64,000 bases of DNA from Mycobacterium bohemicum DSM 44277 (GCF_001053185.1 NZ_CSTD01000001.1:738333-802332); one strand, 5' to 3'; shown: positions 51,359 through 62,122, counted from the first letter of the stretch. Notes: generated by a model not told the origin, from the letters alone. Numbers and translations are program-made.

Positions 51359-51980
51359 GATCGCTCGCCTGACCCGTGACCGGTTGGCGCCCATGCTCTT
51401 TCGTCCTGGGCATCCGGCGCAACACCAGCGTCATCTGCACCGCGTACAGCACGAACGCCCACAAGTAGGCATACAAACCCCATCCCAGGAAGGCCCAGCC
51501 GCAGGCCCCCACCACCCGGCTCCACAACGCGTTCCAGGTTCCCAGCAGCACCAGCGGGAAGCCGGACATCAACGCGAACGTCGCGGCCTTGCCGATGTAG
51601 GTGACCGGCAGGGCGGACAGGCCGCGACTCCTCAGCAGCGGCAGCGTCGCGGCCAGCAGACCGTCGCGGGCCAGCAGCACGATGACGAACCACCACGGCA
51701 CGATGCCGTCGAGCGCCAGCACCACCGGAACGGTGACCATGTAGAGCCGGTCGACGGCGGGGTCGAGCAGCACTCCGAGGCGCGAGGATTGGTCGAGCAG
51801 CCGGGCGATCTTGCCGTCGGCCCAGTCGGAGGCGCCGCTGAACATCAGGATCGCCACGGCCCAGCCGTTGGCGTGCGCGACCAGCAGGACGTAGATGAAG
51901 ACGGGGATGAGCAGCAGGCGGATGGCGCTCAGCGCGTTGGGCACCGTCAGCACCCGATCGGGCGGAAGCACGGGCTCCAT
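51351..51980 (-). CDS. pgsA2: CDP-alcohol phosphatidyltransferase PgsA2
   Basis: A 209-residue integral membrane enzyme of phospholipid synthesis. The CDP-alcohol signature D-x2-DG-x2-AR-x8-G-x3-D-x3-D is complete in [20 protein letters not shown] followed by LDPAVDR. Membrane helices follow ([20 protein letters not shown]). The acceptor alcohol (glycerol phosphate or inositol phosphate type) cannot be told from the sequence; some mycobacteria annotate it as a cardiolipin or phosphatidylglycerophosphate synthase. Confidence 0.88.
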   Translation of the reverse strand: MEPVLPPDRVLTVPNALSAIRLLLIPVFIYVLLVAHANGWAVAILMFSGASDWADGKIARLLDQSSRLGVLLDPAVDRLYMVTVPVVLALDGIVPWWFVIVLLARDGLLAATLPLLRSRGLSALPVTYIGKAATFALMSGFPLVLLGTWNALWSRVVGACGWAFLGWGLYAYLWAFVLYAVQMTLVLRRMPRTKEHGRQPVTGQASDHG

Positions 51981-52050
51981 GAGCCGTGACCTTAACGCGC
52001 CCGGGCGCCGAACGTGCGGCTGGACGCACGCTCGGCGTTCGAAAGCGTTC

Positions 52051-54375
52051 CTACCGGAACACCCCGGGCAGGCTCAGGGTGGACAGCGTGTCGTCGGACA
52101 GCGGGTTGTCGTTGACCATGTAGGTCCACGTCGACGTCGGCCGCGCCAGCTTGGACAAGTCGAGGCCCTGCTCCTCCTCGAGCACGTTCGCGGTTTCGAA
52201 CGTCTGCTGCGCCGCCTCGATCGCGTCGGCGGCCAGCGACGCGAACGCGTCGACGGCCAGCCGGTGGAACTCGTCCAGCGGGTTCTGCCGGCCCAGCGCC
52301 CGCAGGTGGATGCTCTCTCGGATGTCGGCCAGGTAGGCCAGGTGGTCGGCCCAGCCGCGGTCGAGGTGGTAGAGCATGATCAGCCGGCAGATCTTCTCCA
52401 GCTGTTGTTCGGAGAGGTCCCCGGAGAGTTCCTTGTACCGCTTGGGCGCCAGCTGCGCCAGTTCCTCGCGCGCGGTTGCGGTGCGCAGCAACGTGTTACG
52501 CCGATCGACGATGATGGCGCGCTGCTGGGCGATCAACTGGTTGTACCGCCAGGTGTTGGCGTGCACGTCGAGCATCCGGCCCTCGGCCACTCTTTGCGCG
52601 TGATCGAGCATGCCGGCCGCCTTGGGGCTGGTGATGCGGCCGTCCTCGTCGGTCTCCATGGGCAACTTGTTGCGGTCGAGGTTGGCCGCGACGACGTCGT
52701 CTTCCCAACTGGAGAAGAACACCGACGAGCCCGGGTCGCCCTGGCGTCCGGCGCGCCCGCGCAGCTGGTTGTCGAGCCGCTCGGTGTGATGGCGGCCGGT
52801 GCCGACGACGTGCAGCCCGCCCAGTTCCGCGACGCGGTCGTGGTCGGCTTCGTCGGACCCGCCCAGCCGGATGTCGGTGCCGCGCCCGGCCATCTGGGTG
52901 GAGACGGTGACCGTGCCGTACTCGCCGGCGTCGGCGATCACCTTGGCCTCCTCGGCGTCGTTCTTCGCGTTGAGCACGACGGCCGGGACGCCGCGGCGCA
53001 GCAGCCGCTCGTGCAGGTCCTCGGATTCGGCGACGTCGCGGGTGCCGACGAGCACCGGCTGTCCGGTCTCATGCACCTCGGCGATGTGCGCGACGATGGC
53101 GTCGTTCTTGGCCGCCGCGGTGATGTAGACCCGGTCGGACTCGTCCTCGCGGATGTTGGGCTTGTTCGAGGGAATCGGCGACACCCCGAGGTTGTAGAAC
53201 TGGCGCAGCTGCTCGCCGGCGGCCAGGGCGGTGCCGGTCATGCCGCACACCGTCGCGTAGCGGTTGATCAGCGCCTGCACCGTGATGGTGTCGAGCACCT
53301 CCCCCGTTTCGGTGGTCTCGATGCCCTCCTTGGCCTCGACCGCCGCCTGCAGGCCGTCGGGCCAGCGCTGCAGCTGCGCGATGCGCCCCCGCGAGGAGTT
53401 GATCAGGTGCACCGCGTCGTCCCGCACGATGTAGTGCACGTCGCGCTGCAGCAGCACGTGGGCGTGCAGCGCGACGTTGACCTCGGTCAGGGTGGTGCCG
53501 ACGTGCTCTTCGGAGTACAAATCGATGCCGCCGAGCGCCTTTTCGACCTTGCGCGCCCCGCTCTCGGTGAGGTGGACGTTGCGGCTGTCGGAGTCGGTGT
53601 CGTAGTCGGCGCCCTCCTCCAGCTCGCCCACCAGCTTGATGATCTCCAACCGGGGCGTCTCGCGGTGGCTGGTGCCCGCCAGCACCAGGGGCACCAGGGC
53701 CTCGTCGACCAGGACCGAGTCGGCCTCGTCGATGAGGGCGACGTCGGGGTTGGGCGACACGAGGTCGTCGACGTCGGTCACCAGCTGGTCGCGCAGCACG
53801 TCGAAGCCGATCTCGTTGACAGACGCGTAGGTGACGTCGCAGCCGTAGGCCGTCCTGCGCTCCTCGCTGGTGGACTCCGCGGTGATCCAGCCGACGGTCA
53901 GGCCCATGGCCTTCAGCAGCGGGCTCATCCATTCCGCGTCGCGGCGGGCGAGGTAGTCGTTGATGGTCACCACGTGCACGTGGCGCCCGGCCAGGGCGTA
54001 TCCGGCCGCGGCGATCGCACCCGAGAGCGTCTTGCCCTCACCGGTGGCCATCTCGATCACGTCGCCGGCCAGCATGCGCAGCGCCCCGAGCAGCTGAACG
54101 TCGAACGGGCGCAACCCGGTCGACCGCTCGGCCGCCTCCCGCGCGATGGCCAGGAATTGCGGGATGTCTTCCGAGTCGGCGAGATCGCCGAGCTTGAGCA
54201 GCCCGGTGGCCTTGCGCAGCTGCTCGTCGCTGAGGCCGGCGGCCTCCTCGTTGTAGTCCGAGGAGGCGGTCACGTCCGCCAGGGATCGGCTGCGGTTCTT
54301 CTCCGTGCTGGCCCCCAGCAACCGCCAGAAGCGGCTGCTCAGGCGGCCGGGTTGGGTGCGGGTGGTCTTGGACAC
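52051..54375 (-). CDS. secA2: Accessory Sec ATPase SecA2
   Basis: A 774-residue ATPase of the accessory Sec pathway that exports a small set of envelope proteins. Walker A is EMATGEGKT, Walker [16 protein letters not shown], and the helicase motifs [12 protein letters not shown] and [13 protein letters not shown] are present. The start [17 protein letters not shown] matches mycobacterial SecA2. It lacks the C-terminal zinc/SecB-binding tail of SecA1 and ends [17 protein letters not shown]. Confidence 0.95.
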   Translation of the reverse strand: MSKTTRTQPGRLSSRFWRLLGASTEKNRSRSLADVTASSDYNEEAAGLSDEQLRKATGLLKLGDLADSEDIPQFLAIAREAAERSTGLRPFDVQLLGALRMLAGDVIEMATGEGKTLSGAIAAAGYALAGRHVHVVTINDYLARRDAEWMSPLLKAMGLTVGWITAESTSEERRTAYGCDVTYASVNEIGFDVLRDQLVTDVDDLVSPNPDVALIDEADSVLVDEALVPLVLAGTSHRETPRLEIIKLVGELEEGADYDTDSDSRNVHLTESGARKVEKALGGIDLYSEEHVGTTLTEVNVALHAHVLLQRDVHYIVRDDAVHLINSSRGRIAQLQRWPDGLQAAVEAKEGIETTETGEVLDTITVQALINRYATVCGMTGTALAAGEQLRQFYNLGVSPIPSNKPNIREDESDRVYITAAAKNDAIVAHIAEVHETGQPVLVGTRDVAESEDLHERLLRRGVPAVVLNAKNDAEEAKVIADAGEYGTVTVSTQMAGRGTDIRLGGSDEADHDRVAELGGLHVVGTGRHHTERLDNQLRGRAGRQGDPGSSVFFSSWEDDVVAANLDRNKLPMETDEDGRITSPKAAGMLDHAQRVAEGRMLDVHANTWRYNQLIAQQRAIIVDRRNTLLRTATAREELAQLAPKRYKELSGDLSEQQLEKICRLIMLYHLDRGWADHLAYLADIRESIHLRALGRQNPLDEFHRLAVDAFASLAADAIEAAQQTFETANVLEEEQGLDLSKLARPTSTWTYMVNDNPLSDDTLSTLSLPGVFR

Positions 54376-54420
54376 AGGTCAACGGTACGCGACCCGCCCG
54401 ACGGCGAGAGCGCGTGCGGA

Positions 54421-54924
54421 TCACGCCAAATTGGAGCGGCGCGGGTAGGCGACGTTCGGGTCGGTGAGCACGTTGACGACCGCGGGCAGGCCGCTGGCGA
54501 AGGCGCGCTCGAGCGCGGGCCGCAGCTGGGCCAGCGGGGCCACGAACGGCACGTGGTCGATCTCCTGCAGCGAGCCCATGCCCCACCGCCCAGCCGGCGC
54601 GCGGCCGCCGAGCACCACCAGCGGCGACTGGTTCTGCTGCGCGGCCGCCATCGCGCTCATCCCGTTGGTGACACCGGGACCTGCGGTGAGTGCGGCCACG
54701 CCGGGCACCCGCGTCACCTTCGACCAGCCCTCCGCGGCGAAAGCGGCGGTCTGCTCGTGGCGGGGGTCGGTCAGCCGGATGCCCTCGTCGCGGCACCCGT
54801 CGTAGAGGGAGAACAGGTGGCCGCCCGACAACGTGAAGAGCGTGTCGACACCGCTGGCCGCCAGGCGTCGTGCGATGAGCCTGCCGGCGTGCAATGTTTC
54901 GGTGGAGACGGCGTCGGTGCTCAT
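54421..54924 (-). pseudogene. ilvG: IlvG-type acetolactate-synthase-like protein, internally deleted
   Basis: Residues 1-130 match the N-terminal thiamine-diphosphate enzyme domain ([50 protein letters not shown]). The last 35 match the far C-terminus ([20 protein letters not shown] to AYPRRSNLA). Together they make an open frame of 167 residues, where the family has about 547. About 380 residues, with the whole central domain and the ThDP/Mg GDG motif, are gone in one in-frame deletion. The product cannot be catalytic. GTG or ATG near 54924 is the normal start. Confidence 0.82.
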
Positions 54925-54995
54925 AGGCGCAGCCTATCGGCCACCGTCGGGTACCTTCGCCGGAGGATTCCCCGTTGCTTAAGGAGACATCGACC

Positions 54996-56915
54996 ATGGG
55001 CCCGAAGCCATTCAAGCCATCGATCGACTGGTCGGCGGCACCGATGGATTCCCTGCGGTGGGTCGGCATCGCCTGGTTGATCAGCGCAGTCTGTCTTGTC
55101 GGCGTCCTGCTGGTGTTCAGGTATGCCACGCCCTGGGGGCGGCAGTTCTGGCGCATCACCCGTGGCTACTTCGTCGGGGCGCAGAGCGTCCGGGTGTGGC
55201 TGATGCTGGGCGTCCTTTTGCTGTCGGTGCTGCTGTCGGTGCGCCTGACCGTGTTGCTCAGCTACCAGGGCAACGACCTCTACACGGCGGTCCAGAAGGC
55301 GGTGCAGGGAATCGCCGCCGACGACGCGAACGTCAAACAGTCTGGCGTGCATGGCTTCTGGATGTCGATCCTGATCTTCAGCGTGCTGGCGGTCCTGTAC
55401 GTCATCCGGTTCATGGTCGACATCTACCTGACGCAGCGCTTCATCATCGCCTGGCGCATCTGGCTGACCGCCAACCTGACCGACGACTGGCTGGACGGCA
55501 GGGCCTACTACCGAGACCTGTTCATCGACAACACCATCGACAACCCCGACCAGCGCATCCAGCAGGACATCGACATCTTCACCGCCAACGCCGGCGGCAC
55601 CCCGAACATCCCGTCCAACGGGACGGGCAGCACCCTGCTGTTCGGGGCCGTCAACGCCGTGGCGTCGGTCATCTCGTTCGCGGCGATCCTGTGGGAGTTG
55701 TCCGGAAGCCTCAACGTCGGGGGCATCGAGGTGCCGCGCGCGATGTTCCTCACCGTTCTGGTCTATGTCTTGGTGGCCACGGTGGTCGCAATCTGGTTGG
55801 GCCATCCCCTGATTGCGCTGAGCTTCAACAACGAAAAGCTCAACGCCGCATTCCGCTACGCCCTGGTCCGATTGCGGGACGCCGCCGAGGCCGTGGGGTT
55901 CTACCGCGGCGAGCGCGTCGAGCGGGCGCAGCTGTGGCGGCGCTTCACCCCGATCATCGACAACTACCGCAAGTTCGTCCGGCGAACCATCATCTTCAAC
56001 GGCTGGAACTGGTCGGTGTCGCAGGCGATCGTCCCGCTGCCGTGGGTGATTCAGGCGCCGCGGCTGTTCGCCGGCCGGATCGACTTCGGCGACGTCGGCC
56101 AGAGCGCGACGGCGTTCGGCAACATCCAGGATTCGCTGTCGTTCTTCCGCAACAACTACGACGCGTTCGCGGCCTTCCGGGCGGCGATCATCCGGCTGTA
56201 CGGGCTGGTCGACGCCAACGCCCGGGGCCGCGCGCTGCCGACCATGCTGGTCAAGCCGAGCGAGGCGGCGACCGTCGAGCTCCGCGACGTCGAGGTGCGC
56301 ACACCCGCGGGCGACCGGCTGATCGACCCGCTGTACGTGCAGTTGGACGACGGCGACTCGCTGGTGATCACCGGGCGCTCGGGAGCCGGCAAGACGACGC
56401 TGCTGCGCAGCCTGGCCGAGTTGTGGCCGTACGCATCGGGAACGCTGTGCCGACCCGATGGCGACAACGCGACGATGTTCCTGTCGCAGTTGCCCTACGT
56501 TCCGCTGGGCAGCCTGCGCACGGTGGTGTGCTACCCCAACTCGCCGGACGGCGTCTCCGACGACGAACTGCGCGACGTGCTCGCCAAGGTGTCGCTGGCG
56601 CCGTTGATCAATCGGCTTGACGAGGAACAGGATTGGGCCCGGGTGCTTTCCCCCGGAGAGCAGCAGCGCGTCGCGTTTGCCCGCATCCTGCTCACCAAGC
56701 CGAAGGCCGTTTTCCTCGACGAGGCCACCTCGGCGCTCGACGAGGGGCTGGAGTACGCGCTCTACCAATTGCTGCGCAGCGAGCTGCCCGAGTGCGTCGT
56801 GGTCAGCGTCAGTCACCGGCCCACGGTCGAACAGCATCACGAGCAGCAACTGCAGCTGCTCGGCGGCGGACCCTGGCGGCTTGGACCGGTCGAGCACGAG
56901 CCTGCGCCGGTCTGA
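54996..56915 (+). CDS. bacA: BacA-type ABC transporter (Rv1819c-like)
   Basis: A 639-residue half-transporter of the SbmA/BacA-with-ATPase type. The membrane domain has about six helices ([39 protein letters not shown]) and the SbmA/BacA signature [20 protein letters not shown]. The C-terminal ATPase has Walker [13 protein letters not shown], signature [15 protein letters not shown] and Walker [13 protein letters not shown]. The M. tuberculosis protein imports cobalamin and hydrophilic peptides. ATG 54996 follows AAGGAGA. Confidence 0.95.
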   Translation: MGPKPFKPSIDWSAAPMDSLRWVGIAWLISAVCLVGVLLVFRYATPWGRQFWRITRGYFVGAQSVRVWLMLGVLLLSVLLSVRLTVLLSYQGNDLYTAVQKAVQGIAADDANVKQSGVHGFWMSILIFSVLAVLYVIRFMVDIYLTQRFIIAWRIWLTANLTDDWLDGRAYYRDLFIDNTIDNPDQRIQQDIDIFTANAGGTPNIPSNGTGSTLLFGAVNAVASVISFAAILWELSGSLNVGGIEVPRAMFLTVLVYVLVATVVAIWLGHPLIALSFNNEKLNAAFRYALVRLRDAAEAVGFYRGERVERAQLWRRFTPIIDNYRKFVRRTIIFNGWNWSVSQAIVPLPWVIQAPRLFAGRIDFGDVGQSATAFGNIQDSLSFFRNNYDAFAAFRAAIIRLYGLVDANARGRALPTMLVKPSEAATVELRDVEVRTPAGDRLIDPLYVQLDDGDSLVITGRSGAGKTTLLRSLAELWPYASGTLCRPDGDNATMFLSQLPYVPLGSLRTVVCYPNSPDGVSDDELRDVLAKVSLAPLINRLDEEQDWARVLSPGEQQRVAFARILLTKPKAVFLDEATSALDEGLEYALYQLLRSELPECVVVSVSHRPTVEQHHEQQLQLLGGGPWRLGPVEHEPAPV

Positions 56916-56919
56916 CGCG

Positions 56920-56952
56920 CGCAATCGGTGCGCGCTCCGCACCGAGATTGCG
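56920..56952. terminator. Bidirectional hairpin between bacA and Rv1817-like gene
   Basis: CGCAATC-GGTGCG, loop CGCTC, then CGCACC-GA-GATTGCG forms a 13-pair stem with a two-base bulge. It starts five bases after the bacA stop and lies between convergent genes, the place for a shared terminator. Confidence 0.6.
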
Positions 56953-57004
56953 TTCACGGTCGTGTTCGCGGCGAAATCGCGACCCTCACGGCAGTCTCGG
57001 CGGT

Positions 57005-57116
57005 GCCTACTCGACCCCGGCCCTGCGGGCCGCGTGCGCTCCGGCGCTGTGCCTGAACGCGCCTACTCGACCCCGGCCCTGCGGGCCGCGTGCGCTCCGG
57101 CGCGGCGCCCGAAGAA
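57005..57116. repeat. 56-bp tandem duplication at the flavoprotein 3' end
   Basis: A 43-base identical block starting GCCTACTCGACCCCGG occurs at 57005-57047 and 57061-57103, followed by a diverged 13-base remainder. The second copy encodes the end of the flavoprotein (GAHAARRAGVE and stop); the first lies beyond the stop. It looks like a recent duplication of coding DNA into the intergenic region. Confidence 0.75.
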
Positions 57117-58523
57117 CGAGCCCTCCCCCAGCTGTGTCCCGCTGGCATACCCCTTGCCGTCCTGAGCGATGTTGGACGCGCACGCGCCGGCCGCGTACAG
57201 CCCCGGGATGACGCTGCCGTCGGCCCGTTGCACTTCGCCGTCCACCGTCACCGCCAGCCCGCCCAGGGTGAACCCGGCATACATCGCCTTGCCCAGCGAC
57301 ATGTCGAACGCGCCCCACGGCCCTTTGTCCTGCGCCGCAAGGAATTCCGGCTGCTTGTGGAAATCGGGGTCCTCCCCGCGCGCCGCGTGGGTGTTGTAGC
57401 GATCGAGCGTGGCTACCAGGTTACCCTCCGGAATACCCAGTGCCGCTTCCATTTCCGGCACGGTCTCCCAGCCGTCGATCAGCGGAACCAGCGGCATCTT
57501 GGGGTGCTCCAGGTGCGCCTCGTCGACGATCAGGTACGCGGAGCTGTCCGGCTGGTCCATGATGAACCCCGAGGTCCTGGAGTGGTAAGAATCCTCGGCG
57601 ACGAAACGCTGGCCGAGCTTGTTCACGATGATCCCCGTCAGCAGGATGGACGGTGGGTACGGCGGCGCGGTGATGAAGATCTGGTCCATATGCTGCGTGG
57701 CGCCGCCGGCCGACACGCCCAGCCGGATGCCCAGGCCGTCGTCGTACGTATTGCCGAGCACGAACGGCTTTTCGGCCAGCTTCGGCGTGTAGTTGGTCAC
57801 CATGTCGGGGTTCATCACGAAACCGCCGGCCGCGATCACCACCGCCCGCGCCCTGATGGCGCCGGTCTCGGAGAACCGCTTCCACATCACGCCGGTCACG
57901 CCCGAACCGTCGACGATCAGCTCGGTGGCACCGCTCTCGTAGCGGATCTGGACCCCCAGGCCGGCGGCACGCTTGAGCAGCAGGTCGACCACCATGCTGG
58001 CGCCGCCGGTGTCGCCGGGCACCGGCACCTTGTGGCCGCGGGGTGCCGGCACCGCCATTTCCAGGAAAGGCCACACCTTTTCGTTTCCGGTGAACATCAG
58101 CCCCTCGGTGTTGGGCTGGATCACCGCCTTGCCGGGAAAGTAGCTGCGCTCGAACTGAAACCCCAAGTCCTCCAGCCAGTTGAAATGCTCCACGCTGCCA
58201 TCGCAATAGGCCCGGATCTTGTCGTGATCGGGTTCCCGCGACACCGCGACCAGGTACTTGTACATCTCCTCCGCCGAGTCGCGATGGCCGGTCGCCTGCT
58301 GGACGGCCGTCCCGCCGCCGAGGTAAAAGTGGCCTCCGGCAAGGGAAGTCGTGCCGCCCACGGCGGCGGCGCGCTCCAGCACCAGCACCCGGGCGCCGGC
58401 CGCGGCGGCGGTGACCGCCGCGCATCCGCCGGCGATGCCGAAACCGATCACCACCACGTCGACGTCGTCGGACCAAGTCGTCACGTCGCCCGCGTCGACC
58501 GTTGCCGGTATTTCGGTGCTCAC
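57063..58523 (-). CDS. FAD-binding fumarate-reductase/ketosteroid-dehydrogenase-like flavoprotein (Rv1817-like)
   Basis: A 486-residue flavoprotein. The FAD fold is VVVIGFGIAGGCAAVTAAAAGARV with ERAAAVGGTTSLAGGHFY. The central capping region includes SGFIMDQPDSSAYLIVDEAH, and GLYAAGACASNIAQDGKGY with TQLGEGSFFGRRAG forms the C-terminal FAD site. It is related to 3-ketosteroid delta-dehydrogenases and fumarate reductases; the substrate is unknown. GTG 58523 overlaps the stop of a VOC-family gene (GTGA), so they are translationally coupled and perhaps act in one pathway. Confidence 0.85.
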   Translation of the reverse strand: MSTEIPATVDAGDVTTWSDDVDVVVIGFGIAGGCAAVTAAAAGARVLVLERAAAVGGTTSLAGGHFYLGGGTAVQQATGHRDSAEEMYKYLVAVSREPDHDKIRAYCDGSVEHFNWLEDLGFQFERSYFPGKAVIQPNTEGLMFTGNEKVWPFLEMAVPAPRGHKVPVPGDTGGASMVVDLLLKRAAGLGVQIRYESGATELIVDGSGVTGVMWKRFSETGAIRARAVVIAAGGFVMNPDMVTNYTPKLAEKPFVLGNTYDDGLGIRLGVSAGGATQHMDQIFITAPPYPPSILLTGIIVNKLGQRFVAEDSYHSRTSGFIMDQPDSSAYLIVDEAHLEHPKMPLVPLIDGWETVPEMEAALGIPEGNLVATLDRYNTHAARGEDPDFHKQPEFLAAQDKGPWGAFDMSLGKAMYAGFTLGGLAVTVDGEVQRADGSVIPGLYAAGACASNIAQDGKGYASGTQLGEGSFFGRRAGAHAARRAGVE

Positions 58524-59020
58524 CGCTGCTCCCGTTTTATGTAGTCGTAGAAGGCCCGCATGTCGGGCGGGACATAGGCGATCTCCAGGAACGGCACCGC
58601 CGCCTGTGGCGCCGACACGTACGCGAACTGCAGCCCGCCGGGCATCACGCCCTGCTGGACCACGGGGGCCCCTTGCTCGGCGGACTCGAGCAACGCCTGG
58701 TCGAATCGCTCGGGGGTTTGCGCCTCGACGCAGATGTGGTGCAAGCCGGGGCCCGAATCCCGCAGAAAGTCACTATAGATGTTCTCCCCGCGCACCGGTG
58801 TGATGAGCTCGAGCTGCATTTCTCCGAGGTAGCTCAGCGAGATGTGGGCAACGAAGTCGGCCGGGCCGCCCCGGTAGCTGCACGTCTCCGGCGCGAAGTG
58901 CACGTCGGGTATCCGGACCCACTTCCGCACGCCTAACAAGCCGGTGAGCGCGGTTTCGGTAGCGTCCATGTCCGGAGTCACCCACGCGATCTGCGTCGGC
59001 GATTGCAGGGAGTCGGTCAT
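58520..59020 (-). CDS. VOC (glyoxalase/dioxygenase superfamily) protein
   Basis: A 166-residue vicinal-oxygen-chelate protein with two beta-alpha-beta-beta-beta modules. Likely metal ligands are in QIAWVTPDMD (near the first position), LHHICVEAQ (His) and FLEIAYVP (Glu). Members are glyoxalases, epimerases or dioxygenases acting on CoA esters or ring substrates. It is upstream of and overlaps the flavoprotein gene, so it is likely a pathway partner. M. tuberculosis has no equivalent at this position. Confidence 0.8.
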   Translation of the reverse strand: MTDSLQSPTQIAWVTPDMDATETALTGLLGVRKWVRIPDVHFAPETCSYRGGPADFVAHISLSYLGEMQLELITPVRGENIYSDFLRDSGPGLHHICVEAQTPERFDQALLESAEQGAPVVQQGVMPGGLQFAYVSAPQAAVPFLEIAYVPPDMRAFYDYIKREQR

Positions 59021-59121
59021 CGTCTCGCAGGATAGCGGAGGACCGTGTCCGCCAGAAAGGGCGGGAAAGGCTTTGCCAACCCCCGGCGGGCGGGGCCGGG
59101 AAACGTCGCGCTGAACACGTT

Positions 59122-59805
59122 CTAATTCTGGCCCAGCAGCCCGACCAGCAACCGAACCTGCGCGTCGAAGAGTGGCCCGGCGTCGGTCAGGGTGTCGGAG
59201 CCGTATTGGCCGAAGAGCTCGAGGCTGATCGCGCCCACCACTCCGGCGAACACCAAAAAGCACTTGGTGAGTACCTGGTCGTCGCCGGGAAATCCGTATT
59301 CCTGGCGGAGCCGCTCGAAGTCGGACGACAGTGGTTGTGGGACAACGTCATTGGTCAAGCAAATGTCTCCGGTGGTGATGCCGGCGGCCACGGCGTCGAG
59401 GAACGCGCCGACCACCCGGGTGCCCGCCACCATCGTGCGGTCCGCCGGTGCGTGATACCCCGGAACCGGGTTGCCGTACAACAGGGCCCAGCGGGCCGGG
59501 TGCGCGACGGCCCAACCCCGCACCGCCCGCGCGATGGCGATGACGTCGTCACTCCACGACTCGCCGACGGTTTCCCGGGCCCGGTCCACCGCGTCGGCCA
59601 GTTCGGAGTAGGCGTCGACGAGCAGCAGGGTCAACAGTTCGTCCCGGCTGGACACGTAGCGGTAGACGGCCGAGGAAACCATGCCCAGGTCGCGGGCGAT
59701 CGCACGGACCGAGAGGCCCGCGGCGCCGCGATCCACGAGCTGGCGCCGTCCGAGTTCGACGATCCGCGCCTCGATCTGCTCTCGCGACTCCTGGCGCTTG
59801 CCCAC
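59122..59805 (-). CDS. TetR-family regulator (Rv1816-like)
   Basis: A 227-residue repressor. The N-terminal helix-turn-helix is VRAIARDLGMVSSAVYRYVSSRDELLTLL. The C-terminal part (WAVAHPARWALLYGNPVPGY) is a WHG-type ligand domain. It is divergent from the Ddn-like reductase gene, and the 113-base gap between them has two near-identical palindromes, as expected for self-regulation. Confidence 0.9.
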   Translation of the reverse strand: MGKRQESREQIEARIVELGRRQLVDRGAAGLSVRAIARDLGMVSSAVYRYVSSRDELLTLLLVDAYSELADAVDRARETVGESWSDDVIAIARAVRGWAVAHPARWALLYGNPVPGYHAPADRTMVAGTRVVGAFLDAVAAGITTGDICLTNDVVPQPLSSDFERLRQEYGFPGDDQVLTKCFLVFAGVVGAISLELFGQYGSDTLTDAGPLFDAQVRLLVGLLGQN

Positions 59806-59823
59806 GCCGCCAGTCTCGCACGA

Positions 59824-59892
59824 AAGAGATCACTGCTCTTGTTTTTCGCTCGGCCGTGTGGCAGCCTTTGCCGTACAGAGAGCACTGCTCTC
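59824..59892. promoter_or_regulatory. Paired TetR operators
   Basis: GAGAGCA-C-TGCTCTC (59878-59892) is a perfect palindrome. GAGATCACTGCTCTT (59826-59840) matches it at 13 of 15 positions, 52 bases away. They sit in the divergent promoter region of the TetR gene and the nitroreductase-like gene, and are the best operator candidates in the window. Confidence 0.6.
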
Positions 59893-59918
59893 GAAAAGCC
59901 GGAGAGAAGGGACGCCTC

Positions 59919-60359
59919 ATGACCACGCGATACCAGGAACCGAGCCCGGCCGCGCGGGCCGCCAACGCGGTGATCCGCTGGCTGGCCGAGCAGGGCGTCA
60001 GCATCGCCGGGACGCGGGCGCTGCGCGTGCGCGGACGCAAGACAGGCAAGCCGCGCGGCGTCGTGGTCAACGTGCTGAGCGCGGACGGCGCGGACTACCT
60101 CGTCTCCCCCCGCGGCAACACCCAGTGGGTCCGCAACGTCCGGGCCGCCGGCCTGGTCGAGGTGGGCCCGCGCTGGCGCCGGCGAACCGCCCGCGCCATC
60201 GAGCTCGACGACGCGGCCAAACCCGAGGTGCTACGGCGTTATCTTGCCCGGTGGTACTGGCAGGTCAAGGATTACGTGGGCGGTCTGACGCCGGACAGCA
60301 CCGACGAGGCGATGCTGGCCGTGGCGCCGGCGATCCCGGTGTTCGTCCTCGCGCGCTAG
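59919..60359 (+). CDS. Deazaflavin (F420)-dependent nitroreductase-family protein
   Basis: A 146-residue Ddn-family split-barrel protein. Motifs are LRVRGRKTGKPRGVVVNVL and YLVSPRGNTQWVRNVRAAGL with the F420-binding lysine/arginine set. Relatives reduce quinones or nitroimidazole prodrugs with F420H2. ATG 59919 is the start (AGAAGGGA upstream). Probably controlled by the divergent TetR gene through the two palindromes. Confidence 0.85.
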   Translation: MTTRYQEPSPAARAANAVIRWLAEQGVSIAGTRALRVRGRKTGKPRGVVVNVLSADGADYLVSPRGNTQWVRNVRAAGLVEVGPRWRRRTARAIELDDAAKPEVLRRYLARWYWQVKDYVGGLTPDSTDEAMLAVAPAIPVFVLAR

Positions 60360-60410
60360 TCAGGATGTGGCGCCCCGCCGCGCCCGGCTCCGCCGCGCTT
60401 GCGATCGCCG

Positions 60411-61076
60411 CTAGCGGGGGTTGGACGTCACTCCCAGGTCCTGGCGAACCTCGTCGGAGGTCGCGCGCCACGAGACCGCGGCAGGTAGGTCACCCCAGAC
60501 GCTGTTGAAGATCCCGACAATGACCCCCGGGCCGCCATTGGGTGCCAGGTACACCGGACCACCGGAGTCGCCCTGCCGGCTCTGAACGCCGTGCGACATG
60601 GTGAACCACCCGTTGTTGACGCTCTCGACGGTTCCGCAGGTTTCGCCTGTGCTCACGCCGAAATGGCAGACCGGCTGGCCGGGCGCGAGCGCCACGGCGG
60701 GGTTCTGATCAAGGTGCCGCCCGCCGGGCAGGACGTTGCTCACCGTGACGCTGTCGTCGAGCACGATCGCCTCGTAGTCGGAGATCACCTGGTCGGTGGC
60801 CACCGTCGTGCCGCTCGGGGTGTTGTCCCGGAACGTGGCGAGCCGTCCTATGACGCGCTGCTCCCGGTCGTAGACGACTCCCCCGCCGCGGCAGTGCCCC
60901 GCGGTGAAGGCGATGCGCATGACGGGGTCCACATAGCCCAGGGTGCACAGGCGGGTGTCCTGGTGGATCTCCATGCCGGGAAACACCAGGGTGGGCTCGG
61001 CTTTGGCCGTCGCCGGGGAGATCGCGGCTGAAAGGGAGATCGACGCGGCTAATGCGCGGGTTGCCAGGCGGCGCAC
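60411..61076 (-). CDS. Secreted trypsin-like serine protease (Rv1815-like)
   Basis: A 221-residue exported protein with a signal peptide ([20 protein letters not shown], cleavage near KAEP) and a chymotrypsin fold. The His of the triad is in IAFTAGHC and the Ser in [12 protein letters not shown]; the Asp is probably within [12 protein letters not shown]. Cysteines could form a disulfide (LCTLGY with GHC; VCHFG with TCGT). GTG 61076 (VRRLATRAL) gives the Rv1815 length; longer upstream reading into the next gene is run-through. Confidence 0.87.
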   Translation of the reverse strand: MRRLATRALAASISLSAAISPATAKAEPTLVFPGMEIHQDTRLCTLGYVDPVMRIAFTAGHCRGGGVVYDREQRVIGRLATFRDNTPSGTTVATDQVISDYEAIVLDDSVTVSNVLPGGRHLDQNPAVALAPGQPVCHFGVSTGETCGTVESVNNGWFTMSHGVQSRQGDSGGPVYLAPNGGPGVIVGIFNSVWGDLPAAVSWRATSDEVRQDLGVTSNPR

Positions 61077-61177
61077 GTGAACTCCGATCCGTCGGGGCCG
61101 GAAAACTCCCGGCCGCAGTTTCAAGGTTACGGGTACTCGCCCCTTTCGTAACCTTTTCGTGACGGATCGGCCGAGCG

Positions 61178-62122
61178 TTACGGAGACGTCGCCAGCGCGA
61201 TCGGGTCGTCGGTTCGGCGGGCCGTGCGAGGCGCCCAACCCGGCGGCCCGAACACGTAACCCAGCCGGTCGCGCAGCCGGCTCGCCGAGTGCCAGTCGCG
61301 GGCGATCGCGACGTATTCGCGCGTCTGCAGCTTCCAGATGTTGAACGTGTCGACGGGCTTGGTCAGGCCGTAATGCGGGCGGAAGATTTCGGGCTGGAAG
61401 GTGCCGAGCAGCCGGTCCCACAGGATCAGGATGCCGCCGTAGTTCTTGTCCAGATAGAGCTTGTCCCTGCCGTGGTGCACGCGATGGTGCGACGGGGTGT
61501 TGAAGACGAACTCGAAGGGCCTGGGCAGCTTGCCGATCCGCTCGGTGTGAATCCAGAACTGGTAGATCAGGCTGATCGAGAACGAAAAGAACACCATCCA
61601 GGGCGGGACGCCGAGCAGCGGCAACGGCGCCCACATCAGGATTTCGCCGCTGTTGTTCCACTTCTGGCGCAGCGCGGTGGCGAGGTTGTAGTACTCGCTG
61701 GAGTGATGGGCCTGGTGGGTCGCCCAGATCAGCCGCACCCGGTGCGCGATTCGGTGATACGCGTAATACAGCAGGTCGACGCCGACGAGCGCGATCACCC
61801 AGGTGTACCAGCGGGTCGCCGCCAGGTGCCACGGCGCCACATACGCGTAGATCGCGGCATAGCCGAACAGGGCGAGCGCCTTCCAGGCAGCCGTGGTGCC
61901 GACCGACACCAGCCCCATCGAGATGCTGGCCAGCGAGTCGCGCGTCAGGTGCGCACCCGACGCCGGACGGGCCGCATCGGCCTGGGAGGTCACGATCTGC
62001 TCGAGCTTGCGGGCCGCCGTCCACTCCAGCGTCAGCAGCAGCAGGAAGAACGGGATGGCGAACAGTACCGGGTCCCGCAGTTGCGGGGGCAACCCGGACA
62101 AGAAGCCGGCGAGGTCGTGCAC
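61178..62122 (-). CDS. erg3: Sterol desaturase/fatty acid hydroxylase (Erg3-like, Rv1814-like)
   Basis: A 314-residue membrane di-iron oxygenase. The histidine boxes are [20 protein letters not shown] and [11 protein letters not shown], with surrounding helices ([15 protein letters not shown]). It may desaturate or hydroxylate a sterol-like or acyl lipid; the mycobacterial substrate is unknown. GTG 62122 is used. Divergent from the NDH-2-like gene. Confidence 0.87.
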   Translation of the reverse strand: MHDLAGFLSGLPPQLRDPVLFAIPFFLLLLTLEWTAARKLEQIVTSQADAARPASGAHLTRDSLASISMGLVSVGTTAAWKALALFGYAAIYAYVAPWHLAATRWYTWVIALVGVDLLYYAYHRIAHRVRLIWATHQAHHSSEYYNLATALRQKWNNSGEILMWAPLPLLGVPPWMVFFSFSISLIYQFWIHTERIGKLPRPFEFVFNTPSHHRVHHGRDKLYLDKNYGGILILWDRLLGTFQPEIFRPHYGLTKPVDTFNIWKLQTREYVAIARDWHSASRLRDRLGYVFGPPGWAPRTARRTDDPIALATSP

